This document shows, piece after piece, positions 44,946-55,046 of a stretch of 64,000 bases of DNA. A model generated the notes under the pieces. The model was given only the letters and a program-made list of their open reading frames with translations. It made no database searches and was not told the origin of the DNA. The stretch is taken from contig JANQPO010000005.1 in the NCBI GenBank assembly GCA_028289445.1, positions 62,001 to 126,000 of the forward strand, written 5' to 3'. This DNA comes from Tepidamorphaceae bacterium. GTDB lineage: Bacteria > Pseudomonadota > Alphaproteobacteria > Rhizobiales > JAKSCL01. A program made the translations under genes and the position numbers. The first letter of the stretch is position 1; each line of letters begins with the position of its first letter.

Positions 44946-47132
44946 ATGAACGCGATGGCCGGCCAGATCGAGGGAACCCCGGTGGCGAAGGATTCCTTCG
45001 TCACGGCCTTGCCGGGCGGCCTCTGCCACCTCGATCTTGCCGTCGACGGCATGCATTGCGCCGGCTGTATGCGAAAGATCGAGAAAGCCGTCAGCGCGTT
45101 GCCCGGCGTCACGCTCGCGCGCGTCAACCTCACCGAAAAGCGCCTGGCCGTGGAATGGGCCGAGAACGCTCAGATCACGCCGACCGGCATCGTCGACACA
45201 CTGCGCGGCGTTGGGTTTGCGGCCCATCCCTTCGATCCGGGCGTCAATACATCCGGTGACGGTGAGGACAAGCAGTTGATCAAGGCGATGGCGGTCGCCG
45301 GTTTCGCCGCCATGAACATCATGCTTCTGTCGGTGTCGGTTTGGTCCGGCAACGTTACAGACATCGCGTCTGAGACCCGCGACCTGTTTCACTGGATTTC
45401 AGCACTGATCGCGTTGCCGGCGGTCGCCTATGCCGGCCGGCCGTTTTTCGACAGCGCAGTCAAGGCGTTGCGCGCCCGTTCGCTCAACATGGATGTGCCG
45501 ATTTCGCTGGCCGTCCTGCTGGCGCTGTTCGCTTCCGTGCTTCAGACCATGCGCAGCGCCGAACACGCTTACTTCGACTCCGCCGTCATGCTGCTGTTCT
45601 TCCTGCTTGTTGGGCGCACCCTCGATCAGGTGATGCGCCGGCGCACCCGCAACGCGGCCGAAACGCTTCTGGCGCTCAAGGGCGAGGCCGCCGACCGGGT
45701 CGATGCCGACGGCACCGTGCGGACCGTGCCACTTTCTGCGCTCGGGCCCGGCGACCGAGTGCATGTGGCGCAGGGGATGCGGTTTCCGGCCGACGGCGCG
45801 ATCGATGCCGGTGAGGTCTTGGTCGACCAGAGCCTGGTGACCGGCGAGACCGACCCGGTGCGTTTGACCGAGGGCGATCCGGTCTATGCCGGCGCACTTG
45901 CCGTCGAAGGTGCGGCGACCGCCACCGTGACCGCGGCCGGCTCGGGCACATTGCTCGACGAGATCAATCGCCTGATGGAGCGGGCGCTGGAGAACCGCTC
46001 GCGCTACCTCCGCCTCGCCGATCGCGCGGCCAAGGCCTACGCGCCCGCTGTCCATATTTTGGCAGCGCTTGCCTTCGTTGGATGGCTGGCCATCGGCGCG
46101 CCGTGGCATCAAGCGTTGATGATTGCCGTTGCCGTTCTCATCATCACCTGCCCGTGCGCGCTCGGGTTGGCCGTGCCGGCTGCTCAGGTCGTGGCCTCCG
46201 GCGCCCTGTTCAAGGCGGGTCTTGTGGTCAATGCCGGTGACATGTTGGAGCGGTTGTCCGAGGTCGACACGGTTGTCTTCGACAAGACCGGAACGCTGAC
46301 GCTGCCGAACTCGCACCTGCAAAACGCCAACGATATTCCGACCGATATCCTGGCGCGTGCGCGCCGGCTTGCCGGCGCCAGTCGGCACCCGCTCGCCCGC
46401 GCCCTGGCTGGAGATGTTGCGCCGATCGCCGGCGCCGTCGAAACGCCGGGGGAAGGCGTGGCGGCGACCGTCGACGGTATCGAGGTGCGCCTGGGAAGCC
46501 CGGCCTTTTGCGGCGACGACTCGGTCCAATCCGGAGAAGGCTCTGTCATCTGCTATCGTGAAGGGTCTAACCCGGCGATCCATTTCCGATTTGGCCAGAC
46601 GCTGCGCTCCGATGCGCTTGAGACTGTCGCAGCGTTGAAGGCGCGGGGATTGTCTGTCGAGGTTCTCTCCGGCGACCGGGACGCGCCGGTCCGCACGGTC
46701 GCCGAAGCGCTTGGTGTCGACCATTGGCGGTCAGGTGCAAAGCCAGCAGAAAAGATCGCCCGTCTGAAGGCCCACGCCGACGCCGGCCGCAAGGTTTTGA
46801 TGGTCGGCGACGGGCTGAATGATGCGCCTTCGCTGGCGGCCGCCCATGCGTCGCTGTCGCCGATCTCAGCCGTCCATGTCAGCCAGGCGGCCGCCGATGG
46901 CTTGATCCTTGGCGAACGGCTTTGGCCGGTCGTCACCGCCGTCGATACCGCGCGGCGGGCCAGCACGGTGATGCGGGAAAACATCGCGATCTCGTTCGCC
47001 TACAACATCATCGCGGTGCCGATTGCCGTTTTCGGATTCGTGACGCCCCTGATTGCGGCGATCGCGATGTCGGCATCGTCAATCGTTGTCACGCTGAACA
47101 GCTTGCGCGCGAAGACGCGGGGGACCAACTGA
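44946..47132 (+). CDS. ccoI: Copper-translocating P1B-type ATPase CcoI/FixI
   Basis: From ATG 44946 the protein has 728 residues: an N-terminal heavy-metal-binding domain with CAGC (Cys38, Cys41 in DGMHCAGCMRK), eight transmembrane helices with the CPC motif in ITCPCALGLAVPAAQ, the actuator motif VTGETDPV, DKTGTLT with the phosphorylated Asp, the HP motif in SRHPLARAL, and GDGLNDAPSL. The CcoI subclass exports Cu(I) to the periplasm for cbb3 assembly. The in-frame extension upstream lies inside ccoH and is rejected. Confidence 0.95.
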   Translation: MNAMAGQIEGTPVAKDSFVTALPGGLCHLDLAVDGMHCAGCMRKIEKAVSALPGVTLARVNLTEKRLAVEWAENAQITPTGIVDTLRGVGFAAHPFDPGVNTSGDGEDKQLIKAMAVAGFAAMNIMLLSVSVWSGNVTDIASETRDLFHWISALIALPAVAYAGRPFFDSAVKALRARSLNMDVPISLAVLLALFASVLQTMRSAEHAYFDSAVMLLFFLLVGRTLDQVMRRRTRNAAETLLALKGEAADRVDADGTVRTVPLSALGPGDRVHVAQGMRFPADGAIDAGEVLVDQSLVTGETDPVRLTEGDPVYAGALAVEGAATATVTAAGSGTLLDEINRLMERALENRSRYLRLADRAAKAYAPAVHILAALAFVGWLAIGAPWHQALMIAVAVLIITCPCALGLAVPAAQVVASGALFKAGLVVNAGDMLERLSEVDTVVFDKTGTLTLPNSHLQNANDIPTDILARARRLAGASRHPLARALAGDVAPIAGAVETPGEGVAATVDGIEVRLGSPAFCGDDSVQSGEGSVICYREGSNPAIHFRFGQTLRSDALETVAALKARGLSVEVLSGDRDAPVRTVAEALGVDHWRSGAKPAEKIARLKAHADAGRKVLMVGDGLNDAPSLAAAHASLSPISAVHVSQAAADGLILGERLWPVVTAVDTARRASTVMRENIAISFAYNIIAVPIAVFGFVTPLIAAIAMSASSIVVTLNSLRAKTRGTN

Positions 47133-47133
47133 G

Positions 47134-47316
47134 ATGGATGTCCTCTTGATACTCGTCCCAGCCGCCCTGTTCCTCGGGGGACTGGGGCTCGCCGCGTTCA
47201 TTTGGGCGTTGAAGTCCGGGCAGTATGACGACCTCGACGGTGCCGCCTGGCGGGCCATCATGGACGACGAGGACGACGATCAGGACGACGCGGTGTCCCG
47301 GGTCCGAAACCAATAG
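47134..47316 (+). CDS. ccoS: cbb3 oxidase maturation protein CcoS
   Basis: The 60-residue protein starts one base after ccoI. It has a single transmembrane helix and the CcoS hallmark FIWALKSGQYDDLDG followed by WRAIMDDEDDD. CcoS is needed for cofactor insertion in the cbb3 oxidase. Its last 37 bases overlap the 3' end of the convergent symporter gene, so its C-terminal VSRVRNQ is encoded in shared DNA. Confidence 0.95.
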   Translation: MDVLLILVPAALFLGGLGLAAFIWALKSGQYDDLDGAAWRAIMDDEDDDQDDAVSRVRNQ

Positions 47317-48152
47317 ATGACCGGCAGGGTCACCAGATACATCGTTATCCCGTAAACGGCCGATGGCAGCGAGAACGGCGGCAGTCCGCTGGCCGACTCC
47401 ACGATCAGCGACCCCACCGTGATGCCGAGAGTCCCGTTCTGGATCCCCGTCTCAATCGCCACAGTCTTCACCTCCTTGCCGGGCAAGCCGAGCGCACGCG
47501 CGCTCAGTGTGCCGATCAAGAGCAGAGCAACGTTGAGGCTGATGAGGGCCGGGGCAAGCCGCGCCAGATTGTCGACGAACACGGACCAATTGGCCGCCAA
47601 AGCGCCGATGATGATGATGACGAAAAGCGCTCCGGCCACTTTCGAGAAGACAGGTTCAGCGCGATCCGCGAAACCGGTGGCGAACCGGCGTACGGCGACA
47701 CCGATCAAAACAGGGACGGCAGTGATGAGGAACATGGAAAGTGCCAGCCGCGTCACGTCGATAGCCGGCGCCGTCTCGCCCATGAAATAGGTTACCGACC
47801 AGGCGACCAGGAGCGGGACCGTGAAGGTGGACAAGAGGCTGATGATTGCGGTCAGCGATACCGAGAGCGCCACTTCGCCGCGCGCGAACTTGGTCAAGAT
47901 GTTGGTCGTCACACCACCGGGGCAAAACGCCAGGATCATGAAGCCGACGGCAAGCTCGGGCGGTAATCGAAAGGCGATGGCGAGCGCGAAGGCGACCACC
48001 GGCAGCAGGACAACCTGATTGAGTGCCCCGACCCCGAAGGCGAAGGGCCGGATCAAAACGCGCCGGAAGTCGTCGACCGTGAGGCCAAGGCCCAGCGAAA
48101 ACATGATGACCGCCAGCGAAAGCGGCAAAAACACCGTCAAAAGAAGGCCCAT
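47280..48152 (-). CDS. Bile acid:sodium symporter family protein
   Basis: From ATG 48152 (GGGG eight bases upstream) the protein has 290 residues and nine or ten hydrophobic helices. Family blocks are MFSLGLGLTVDDFRRVL near the N-terminus, LAVGFMILAFCPGGVTTNILTKFARGEVALS, and VAIETGIQNGTLGITV with the conserved Glu and Gln of the sodium sites. The substrate of bacterial members is usually an organic anion, not bile acid; it cannot be set here. It converges on and overlaps ccoS by 37 bases. A GTG at 48161 would add three residues. Confidence 0.9.
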   Translation of the reverse strand: MGLLLTVFLPLSLAVIMFSLGLGLTVDDFRRVLIRPFAFGVGALNQVVLLPVVAFALAIAFRLPPELAVGFMILAFCPGGVTTNILTKFARGEVALSVSLTAIISLLSTFTVPLLVAWSVTYFMGETAPAIDVTRLALSMFLITAVPVLIGVAVRRFATGFADRAEPVFSKVAGALFVIIIIGALAANWSVFVDNLARLAPALISLNVALLLIGTLSARALGLPGKEVKTVAIETGIQNGTLGITVGSLIVESASGLPPFSLPSAVYGITMYLVTLPVIYWFRTRDTASS

Positions 48153-48299
48153 GGCCCGCACCCCGTCCGTTATCGCGCCCCACCCTTGCCGGATGCCGGC
48201 GCGATATCAACCCATTGCGGTGCCCGTAAACAAAACCGGCGCCTCCTGTTGGGGGAGGCACCGGTTTCGGTTGGCTGATCCGGTGTTGACGAACTGGCG

Positions 48300-50471
48300 T
48301 TAGACCAAACCGCCTTTCGACCAGGGCAATTCGGTCGGGGTCTGACCGGTCGCCTGGCCGATCGCATTGGCGACGGCCGGGCCAATGGGTGGTGTGCCCG
48401 GTTCGCCGATGCCGGTTGGGGGTTCGGTGGAGGGTACGATGTGCACCTCGACGTCCGGCATATCGTCGATCCGCAGCGGCTCGTAGGTATCGAAGTTCGC
48501 CTGATCGACTTCACCGTCGGTGAAGGTGATCTCGTTGCGCATGACGGCACCGAGGCCGAAGCCGAGACCGCCCTCGACCTGACCGGCGATGTTGTCCGGA
48601 TTGACGGGGATACCGCAGTCAACGGCCGCCACGACCTTTTCGACCTTCACGACCCCGTCGTTCATCGAGATTTCGGCAATCTCAGCAACGTAGGAGTTGA
48701 ACGACTTATGCACGGCAACACCGCGATGGCGGCCGGCGCCAACGGGCTCCGTCCAGCCGGCCTTCTCGGCAGCCAGCTTCAGCACACCGGCCTTACGCGG
48801 ATCATTGCCCAGATGCGCCAGGCGGAATTCGACCGGATCGACGCCGGCCGCCTTGGCGAGCGCATCCATCATCGTTTCCATGACATAGGCCGTGTGGGTG
48901 TGTCCTACGGATCGCCACCACAGCGGCGGAACGCCCACCGGCGGTGAATGCAACTCGACCTGCATGTTCGGGATCGAATAGGTCGTGTCGGCAATGCCCT
49001 CGACGGAGGTGTGATCGATGCCGTCTTGAACGATGAGGCTCTCGAACGCCGTGCCGGTGAAGATCGACTGACCGACGATGCGGTGATGCCAGCCGGTGAT
49101 CTTCCCATCCTTCACGCCGGCACGGGCCTTGTGGACATACATCGGGCGATAATAGCCGCCCTTGATGTCGTCCTCGCGGGTCCACACGACCTTGATCGGC
49201 CGCGCTTCGCCCCAAATCTTGGCGAGTAACGCGGCCTCTACCGCATAGTCGGCATTGGTCGTCGCCCGCCGGCCGAACGAACCGCCGGCCCATTGGGTGT
49301 TGATCGTCACCTTGTCGGGCGTGATCTCAAGCACCGCCGCCGTCGCGCCCTGATCGATGGTCTGGATCTGCGATCCCGTCCAAAGCGTTGCCGTCTCGCC
49401 GTCGAAAAGAATGGTGATATCGAGCGGCTCCATCGGCGCATGCGCCAGGAAGGGGAAGGAATAGTCCATCTCGACAATGGTTTCCGCCTCAGCCAAACCG
49501 GCTTCGTAGTCCGCCGCATGAGCGACGGCACCCGGCGTCTCGGCAAGCGCCTTGAACTCAGCCAGGATCGCATCCGAACCGCGGGTCTCCGCGTTGCTGT
49601 CGTCCCACTCCATGACGAGCAAGTCGCGCGCCTTGATCGCCGGCCAGGTCGACTCGGCGAAGACCGCCACGCCGACCGGGGTTTCGCGCACGTCAACGAC
49701 GCCGCGCACGGCCTTCGCTTCTGTCGCATCGACGGATTTCAACACCGCACCGAATTTCGGCGGGCGGGCGATGACCGCGACAAGTCGGTTTTCGACGTCG
49801 ATATCCAGGCCGTAGGTGCGCGGTGCGCCCATGGTCTTGTTCGGAATGTCGAGGCGCGGAAAGTCCTTGCCGATATAGACCCACTGATCCGGTGTCTTGA
49901 GCGTCGGCTCGGCCGGCGGCTCCAGGCCGGACGCCGCTTCGGCGAAGTCGCCGAATGTGGCGGACTTGCCCGACCCATGGGTGATGGTGCCGTTTGCCAC
50001 GGTGATTTCACCGGCTGGAACGCCCCAGGAATCGGCGGCGGCCGCCACCAGCATGGCCTTCGCCGCAGCGCCGGCCTTGCGATATTGCTCGAACGAGTTG
50101 GCGATCGCCGTCGATCCGCCCGTGCCCTGAACGCCGAACAGAAGGTTTTTGTAGACTTCCGGATGCGCCGGCGCGTGCTCCACGCGCATCTGCTCGACGC
50201 TCGCGTCAAGTTCCTCGGCCACGAGCGTCGCCAGCCCGGTGGCCGTGCCTTGGCCCTTGTCCAGGTGCTTGGAGAGCACGGTGACGATCCCGTCGCTATC
50301 GATCATGACGAACGGGTTGAACTGATCGTCGCCCGTCGCGGCCTTGGCACCCCGTGGGAACGAAAACCCGACGATCAGACCGACGCCGGCACCGCCGGTG
50401 ACTGCCAGAAAACCGCGCCGGGTGAGCGGCGGGTTCGTCGCTTCAATGGCCTTTTCAAGATGATGCAACAT
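48300..50471 (-). CDS. Tat-exported molybdopterin-binding oxidoreductase, IorB/aldehyde-oxidase type
   Basis: The 723-residue large subunit of a molybdenum hydroxylase starts with a twin-arginine signal ([21 protein letters not shown]), so it is folded before export. Cofactor-binding blocks include [61 protein letters not shown] and [15 protein letters not shown]; the catalytic Glu is likely in [13 protein letters not shown]. This is the two-subunit isoquinoline-1-oxidoreductase/periplasmic aldehyde dehydrogenase type, with the iron-sulfur partner encoded upstream and no FAD subunit. Electrons would pass to a cytochrome. The substrate is not evident. Confidence 0.92.
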   Translation of the reverse strand: MLHHLEKAIEATNPPLTRRGFLAVTGGAGVGLIVGFSFPRGAKAATGDDQFNPFVMIDSDGIVTVLSKHLDKGQGTATGLATLVAEELDASVEQMRVEHAPAHPEVYKNLLFGVQGTGGSTAIANSFEQYRKAGAAAKAMLVAAAADSWGVPAGEITVANGTITHGSGKSATFGDFAEAASGLEPPAEPTLKTPDQWVYIGKDFPRLDIPNKTMGAPRTYGLDIDVENRLVAVIARPPKFGAVLKSVDATEAKAVRGVVDVRETPVGVAVFAESTWPAIKARDLLVMEWDDSNAETRGSDAILAEFKALAETPGAVAHAADYEAGLAEAETIVEMDYSFPFLAHAPMEPLDITILFDGETATLWTGSQIQTIDQGATAAVLEITPDKVTINTQWAGGSFGRRATTNADYAVEAALLAKIWGEARPIKVVWTREDDIKGGYYRPMYVHKARAGVKDGKITGWHHRIVGQSIFTGTAFESLIVQDGIDHTSVEGIADTTYSIPNMQVELHSPPVGVPPLWWRSVGHTHTAYVMETMMDALAKAAGVDPVEFRLAHLGNDPRKAGVLKLAAEKAGWTEPVGAGRHRGVAVHKSFNSYVAEIAEISMNDGVVKVEKVVAAVDCGIPVNPDNIAGQVEGGLGFGLGAVMRNEITFTDGEVDQANFDTYEPLRIDDMPDVEVHIVPSTEPPTGIGEPGTPPIGPAVANAIGQATGQTPTELPWSKGGLV

Positions 50472-50474
50472 GGA

Positions 50475-50933
50475 TCAGGCCTCCATCAGGTCGGCGGCGC
50501 GATGGATCGCCTTGCGGATACGGTGATAGGTGGCACAGCGACAGGCGTTGCCGTACATGGCCGTGTCAATGTCCTCGTCCGTCGGCTTGGCGTTCTCGAC
50601 CAGAAGCGCCGTGGCGGACATGATTTGCCCGGACTGACAATAGCCGCATTGCGGAACTTGAATCTCCTGCCATGCAGCGCGTACGGCATCGGCCGCCTTG
50701 CCTTCGATGGCCTCGATCGTTGTGATCTCGGTGCCTTCGGCGTCCTCAACGGTCGTCTGGCACGAGCGCATTGCGACGCCGTCGATGTGAACTGTGCAGG
50801 CGCCGCAAAGGGCTAAGCCGCAGCCGAATTTCGTTCCTGTCATACCGAGTTCGTCACGCAACGCCCAAAGCAGCGGCGTGTCGGCATCGACGTCGATATC
50901 GTGGGTCTGTCCATTCACGGTGAGCTGGACCAT
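50475..50933 (-). CDS. (2Fe-2S)-binding subunit of the molybdenum hydroxylase, IorA type
   Basis: The 152-residue protein starts at ATG 50933 with GAGGAGG upstream. It has the plant-type ferredoxin cluster [13 protein letters not shown] followed by a fourth Cys, and the second helical domain cluster [10 protein letters not shown] and [10 protein letters not shown]. It transfers electrons from the molybdenum centre. There is no signal peptide, so it must ride across the membrane with the Tat-signal-bearing large subunit. The large-subunit gene begins three bases after its stop. Confidence 0.93.
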   Translation of the reverse strand: MVQLTVNGQTHDIDVDADTPLLWALRDELGMTGTKFGCGLALCGACTVHIDGVAMRSCQTTVEDAEGTEITTIEAIEGKAADAVRAAWQEIQVPQCGYCQSGQIMSATALLVENAKPTDEDIDTAMYGNACRCATYHRIRKAIHRAADLMEA

Positions 50934-51111
50934 GCTCGTTCCTCCTCTGGTCGAGGGCTTCCCCTGATGCGCGTAAATAGGAACCAACATTGGCTGGAAC
51001 CAGGAGTGGCATCAACTTTTTTGCGGTTTTTGCGATCACCAAATGTTTCAAGATGAGATTGCGCGTGCTGTCTGATATGACGCCATAAAAGACAACAAGA
51101 CGGGGTATTGC

Positions 51112-51858
51112 ATGAACCAGATTGATTTGGCGGGCCAAACCGCGATCGTGACCGGCGGAGCGCAAGGCATTGGCTTTGCCGTGGCTAAGAGGCTGGTTCA
51201 ATCCGGCGCAAGGATTGCGATTTGGGACATGGACGGCGATTTGGCTGCCAAGGCTGCGGCGGAGCTTGGCTCCGGGACGGCCGCTGTCGCGGTCAACATC
51301 ACGGATGTGGATGCTGTCAGCGCAGCGATGAGCGAGTCTGAGGCCGCAATCGGTCCGATGTCCATTCTGGTCAACTCGGCTGGCATCGCCGGCGCCAACG
51401 CGACGCTTGAGGATTATCCGATCGACGAGTGGAACCGGGTCATCGACATCAATGTCAACGGCACGTTCCTGGTCAATCGGGCGGTCGTTCCGGGCATGAA
51501 GGCAAGGGGCTACGGTCGGATCGTCAACATCGCGTCAGTCGCCGGCAAAGAAGGCAATCCGAACGCCAGCGCCTATTCCACCTCGAAGGCCGCCGTCATT
51601 GGTTTGACCAAATCCCTCGGCAAGGAGCTGGCCGACTACGACATTGCGGTGAACTGCGTGACCCCGGCCGCCGCGCGCACGCGCATCTTCGACCAAATGT
51701 CGGAGGAGCACATTGCCTATATGCTGTCGAAAATCCCGCGTGCCCGGTTCCTGGAGGTTGACGAGGCGGCGGCTATGATTGCCTGGCTCGTCTCGAAGGA
51801 AAACAGCTTCACGACGGCGTCGGTCTTCGACCTATCGGGTGGGCGTGCGACCTACTGA
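51112..51858 (+). CDS. SDR family oxidoreductase (FabG-like)
   Basis: The 248-residue short-chain dehydrogenase has the nucleotide motif VTGGAQGIGFAVAKRL, Asp38-type NAD selectivity (AIWDMDGD), VNSAGIAG, catalytic Ser and Tyr-x-x-x-Lys (SVAGKEGNPNASAYSTSKAA). It ends in FDLSGGRATY, a typical FabG/hydroxysteroid-type C-terminus. ACGGGG precedes the ATG. The 178-base gap to the divergent molybdenum-enzyme genes should hold promoters for both. The substrate is unknown. Confidence 0.93.
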   Translation: MNQIDLAGQTAIVTGGAQGIGFAVAKRLVQSGARIAIWDMDGDLAAKAAAELGSGTAAVAVNITDVDAVSAAMSESEAAIGPMSILVNSAGIAGANATLEDYPIDEWNRVIDINVNGTFLVNRAVVPGMKARGYGRIVNIASVAGKEGNPNASAYSTSKAAVIGLTKSLGKELADYDIAVNCVTPAAARTRIFDQMSEEHIAYMLSKIPRARFLEVDEAAAMIAWLVSKENSFTTASVFDLSGGRATY

Positions 51859-51864
51859 CGGTTG

Positions 51865-52079
51865 CTAAAGCGGAATGAGTTTAAATGGAGTCATTCCCGT
51901 CCTTCGTCATCCCGGGCGCGGTGCAGCGCCTTGGCGTTGCGCCGCAGAACCGGGATCGCATTGTCAACAACGCGAGTACCAGATATCGAACGATCCCGGA
52001 TCTGCGCAGCGGCATGTCATGCCGCAGCGTGTCCGGGATGACGCGTAAGGTGAGCGGACCTAAGCCCATTCCGCTCTAG
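51865..52079. repeat. REP/MITE-like palindromic repeat (about 215 bp)
   Basis: The outer arms are CTAAAGCGGAATGAGTTTA at the left and, reverse-complemented, CTAGAGCGGAATGGGCTTA at the right. Inside are two hairpin units: ATCCCGG...CCGGGAT (about 51911-51970) and ATCCCGGA...TCCGGGAT with an inner GCGGCAT/ATGCCGC stem (about 51994-52041). The TCATCCCGG..CCGGGAT theme is common in dispersed repeats of alphaproteobacterial genomes. A 64-codon ORF inside is repeat translation. The element fills the gap between a plus-strand SDR and a minus-strand ABC gene, where genes converge. Confidence 0.7.
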
Positions 52080-52087
52080 ACCGCGGG

Positions 52088-53080
52088 TTAGATCCGTCCT
52101 TCCTCGACCGCGAAACAGGCTGCTTCGCCGGTCTCAACGGGCTTGAGCACCGGTGTTTCGGCTCGGCAGCGGTCATTGGCAAAGGCGCAGCGCGGATGGA
52201 AGGCGCAACCGGACGGCGGATCGATCGGGTTGGGGATTTCTCCCTCGATCGGTTTATGGTCGCGGCCGGTCATCTCAAGGTCCGGCACGGCGTCGAGCAG
52301 CATCCGTGTGTAGGGATGCTGCGGATGAGTGAAAAGCGCCTTCGCCTCGGCGATCTCGACGAGGCGGCCGAGGTAAAGCACGCCGATGCGGGTCGCCATA
52401 TGGCGCACGACTGACAGGTCATGGCTGATGAACAGATAGGTAAGGCCGAACTCGTCTTGCAAATCGCGCATCAAATTGAGGATTTGCGCTTGGACCGAGA
52501 CGTCCAAGGCCGATGTCGGCTCGTCGCAGACGATGAACTCCGGCTTGGCTGACAGCGCCCGCGCGATTGCGACCCTTTGGCGCTGCCCGCCGGAGAACTC
52601 GTGCGGATACTTGGCCGCATCCGCCGCAGTCAGACCGACGGTTTCGAGTAGCTCATCGACGCGTTTGGCGGCGGACGCACTGTCCTTGGCGAGCCCGAAC
52701 GCGCGCATCGGCTCGGCGATGATGTCGCCGACACGCCAGCGCGGATTGAGGCTGGCGAAGGGGTCTTGGAAGATCATCTGGAAGCGGCTGCGCATTTGAC
52801 GCATCTGCGATCCGGAATCGAGCCGCAGCTCCGTCCCATCAAATGAGATCTTGCCCGCTGTTGGCGGGATTAGGCCAACGATAAGCTTGGCGATGGTTGA
52901 TTTGCCCGATCCAGATTCGCCAACCAGGGCAAAGGTTTCGCCCTTATTGATTTCAAACGACACATCGTCGACGGCAATGAGGAATTTCCGCTCCTCACGC
53001 TCAAGCACCCGGTTGAGCCAGGGCTTCGACACATCGAAGGCGCGGCCGAGGTTTTCAACATTGACGAGGGCCTGGGTCAC
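52088..53080 (-). CDS. Peptide/nickel-type ABC transporter ATP-binding protein (DppF-like)
   Basis: The 330-residue ATPase has Walker A GESGSGKST, Q-loop (RFQMIFQDPFASLNP), signature SGGQRQRVAIARAL, Walker B FIVCDEPTSALD and the C-terminal oligopeptide-transporter extension with PSGCAFHPRC...C, cysteine-rich and typical of Dpp/Opp ATPases. It pairs with the DppD-like ATPase, whose stop overlaps its ATG by four bases. It is the last gene of the five-gene import operon. Confidence 0.93.
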   Translation of the reverse strand: MTQALVNVENLGRAFDVSKPWLNRVLEREERKFLIAVDDVSFEINKGETFALVGESGSGKSTIAKLIVGLIPPTAGKISFDGTELRLDSGSQMRQMRSRFQMIFQDPFASLNPRWRVGDIIAEPMRAFGLAKDSASAAKRVDELLETVGLTAADAAKYPHEFSGGQRQRVAIARALSAKPEFIVCDEPTSALDVSVQAQILNLMRDLQDEFGLTYLFISHDLSVVRHMATRIGVLYLGRLVEIAEAKALFTHPQHPYTRMLLDAVPDLEMTGRDHKPIEGEIPNPIDPPSGCAFHPRCAFANDRCRAETPVLKPVETGEAACFAVEEGRI

Positions 53081-54054
53081 GGATGCGCCTCGCCATCATA
53101 AAGCCAGCACGCGACCTGGCGATCGCTGACAGGTTGCGGGTTCGGCCGCTCTGTCCGGCACCGTTCGAAGACTTTCGGACAGCGCGGATTGAAGGCGCAC
53201 CCCGGCGGAATAGCAGTCAGGCGCGGCATCGAGCCTGGGATTTGTGTCAGGCGATCCTCGGCATGGGTCAGCGTCGGTATCGAACCCATGAGACCGTCGG
53301 TGTAGGGGTGTTTGGCGTCCTTCACCACGTCACGCACCGGGCCGATTTCAGCGATCCGGCCGGCATACATCACCGCGACGCGGTCGGCGGTCTCGGCAAT
53401 GACGCCCATGTCGTGGGTGATCAGCATGACAGCGGCGCCATGTTCCGCGCACAACCGTTTCAATACGTCGATGATCTGCGCCTGAACGGAGACGTCGAGT
53501 GCGGTGGTCGGCTCGTCGGCGATAACGAGTTCCGGTTCGGCGGCGAGCGCCAGTGCAATCACGACACGCTGGCGCATCCCGCCGGAAAACTGGTGCGGAT
53601 AGTCGTCGATGCGCCGCGCGGCGGCCGGAATGCCGACTTCGTCGAGCAGTCCGATTGCCCGGTCGCGGGCAGCGCGCTCTGACAGTGGCAGGTGGGTGCG
53701 GATCGTCTCGACCAGCTGTTCGGCGATGGTGTAAAGCGGGTTGAGCGAGGTCAGCGGGTCCTGAAACACGACGCCGATCTTCTTGCCGCGGACACGCCGC
53801 ATGGCATCCAGCGAAAGATTATCGATGCGCTCGCCAGCCAGATGAACCGTTCCGCCGGCGATATGGCCGGGTGGTTCGATCAGGCCGATGATCGCGGACC
53901 CGGTCATCGATTTGCCGGCGCCGGATTCACCGACAATGCCCAAAACCTCACCGCGATGGACGGCGAACGATATGCCATCGACCGCCGTCAGCGTGCCTTT
54001 GCGGGTCGGAAACTCGACGACCAGGTCATGAACCTCAAGCAGCGCTTCGGTCAT
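53077..54054 (-). CDS. Peptide/nickel-type ABC transporter ATP-binding protein (DppD-like)
   Basis: From ATG 54054 the protein has 325 residues. It has [13 protein letters not shown] (Walker A), [45 protein letters not shown] (Walker B), and the C-terminal cysteine-containing [15 protein letters not shown] region. It hydrolyses ATP for the permease pair. The in-frame 26-codon extension upstream is not family-like. The gene ends in an ATGA overlap with the DppF-like gene. Confidence 0.93.
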   Translation of the reverse strand: MTEALLEVHDLVVEFPTRKGTLTAVDGISFAVHRGEVLGIVGESGAGKSMTGSAIIGLIEPPGHIAGGTVHLAGERIDNLSLDAMRRVRGKKIGVVFQDPLTSLNPLYTIAEQLVETIRTHLPLSERAARDRAIGLLDEVGIPAAARRIDDYPHQFSGGMRQRVVIALALAAEPELVIADEPTTALDVSVQAQIIDVLKRLCAEHGAAVMLITHDMGVIAETADRVAVMYAGRIAEIGPVRDVVKDAKHPYTDGLMGSIPTLTHAEDRLTQIPGSMPRLTAIPPGCAFNPRCPKVFERCRTERPNPQPVSDRQVACWLYDGEAHP

Positions 54055-54058
54055 CGCC

Positions 54059-55036
54059 TTACCGGAGCTTCGGATTGAGCGCATCGCGCAGCCAGTCGCC
54101 AAGGAGATTGACGGCGAGCACGAGAATGGCAAGCGCGATGCCGGGGAAGATGGTGATCCACCATTCGCCGGAGAACAGGAAATCGTTGCCGATACGGATC
54201 AGCGTGCCAAGCGACGGTTGGGTGGGCGGAATGCCGACGCCAAGGAAGGAGAGGGTGGCTTCGGTGATGATCGCCAGCGCCAGATTGATCGTGGCGACCA
54301 CCAGCACCGGCCCCATGACGTTGGGCAACACATGGCGCGCCATGATGATGGCCGGATGTAGCCCGATCAGACGCGCGGCCTGGACGTATTCCTTGTTCTT
54401 CTCAACCAGCGTCGATGATCGCACCGTGCGTGCGTATTGCACCCAGAACGACAGGCCGATGGAGGCGACCAATACGTAAAAGGCCGATTCCTCGCGATTG
54501 ATCCCGCCGAGCACGCCGCGCACTGAACCATCGATCAACAGTGCGATCAAAATCGCCGGAAAGGTGAGCTGCACATCAGCGATCCGCATGATGATGGAGT
54601 CGGTGCGCCCGCCGACATAGCCGGAGACGAGACCGAGCGTGATGCCGAGAAAGGCTGCCAACAGCACCGAGACGAAACCGACGGCAAGCGAGATGCGCGA
54701 TCCATAAAGAATGGCCGACAGAACATCGCGGCCCTGATCGTCTGTCCCCAGCACAAACGTCGTCGTCCCGCCCTCGATCCACGCCGGGGGATTGAGGGAA
54801 TCGAGGAGCGAAAGGCTCGCCAGATCGGATGGGTTATGCGGCGCAATCCAGGGTGCAAACAAGGCGGAGGCGAAATAGAGCGCGGTGACGGCCGCCGCGA
54901 CGATGGTGACCTTGGAGCGCTTGAACGAATACCAGATATCGGAGTCGAGCGCCCGCGCCAGTAAGCTACTCGGTGCCTCATCCTGCGGCCGTCCAGCGGT
55001 GCCGGCGCCCGCGCCCTCTCCCGTCACATGAGACAT
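54059..55036 (-). CDS. ABC transporter permease (DppC-like)
   Basis: From ATG 55036 the protein has 325 residues, with GAGG upstream at good spacing; the longer frame to 55093 would overlap the previous gene by 47 bases. It has a long cytoplasmic N-terminus, APWIAPHNPSD typical of OppC/DppC families, six helices and the EAA loop YVQAARLIGLHPAIIMARHVLPNVMGP. It imports peptides or similar oligomers with its DppB-like partner. Confidence 0.92.
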   Translation of the reverse strand: MSHVTGEGAGAGTAGRPQDEAPSSLLARALDSDIWYSFKRSKVTIVAAAVTALYFASALFAPWIAPHNPSDLASLSLLDSLNPPAWIEGGTTTFVLGTDDQGRDVLSAILYGSRISLAVGFVSVLLAAFLGITLGLVSGYVGGRTDSIIMRIADVQLTFPAILIALLIDGSVRGVLGGINREESAFYVLVASIGLSFWVQYARTVRSSTLVEKNKEYVQAARLIGLHPAIIMARHVLPNVMGPVLVVATINLALAIITEATLSFLGVGIPPTQPSLGTLIRIGNDFLFSGEWWITIFPGIALAILVLAVNLLGDWLRDALNPKLR

Positions 55037-55046
55037 CGAAGCGACC

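Noticed and set aside
45399..46724. 441-codon minus-strand open frame
   Set aside because: Antisense to ccoI; translation is His/Arg/Gly-rich with no motif.
49293..50816. 507-codon plus-strand open frame
   Set aside because: It is antisense to the molybdenum hydroxylase genes, which have full family motifs; the antisense translation has none.
51885..52079. 64-codon plus-strand open frame
   Set aside because: It is made of the palindromic repeat sequence and has no coding features.
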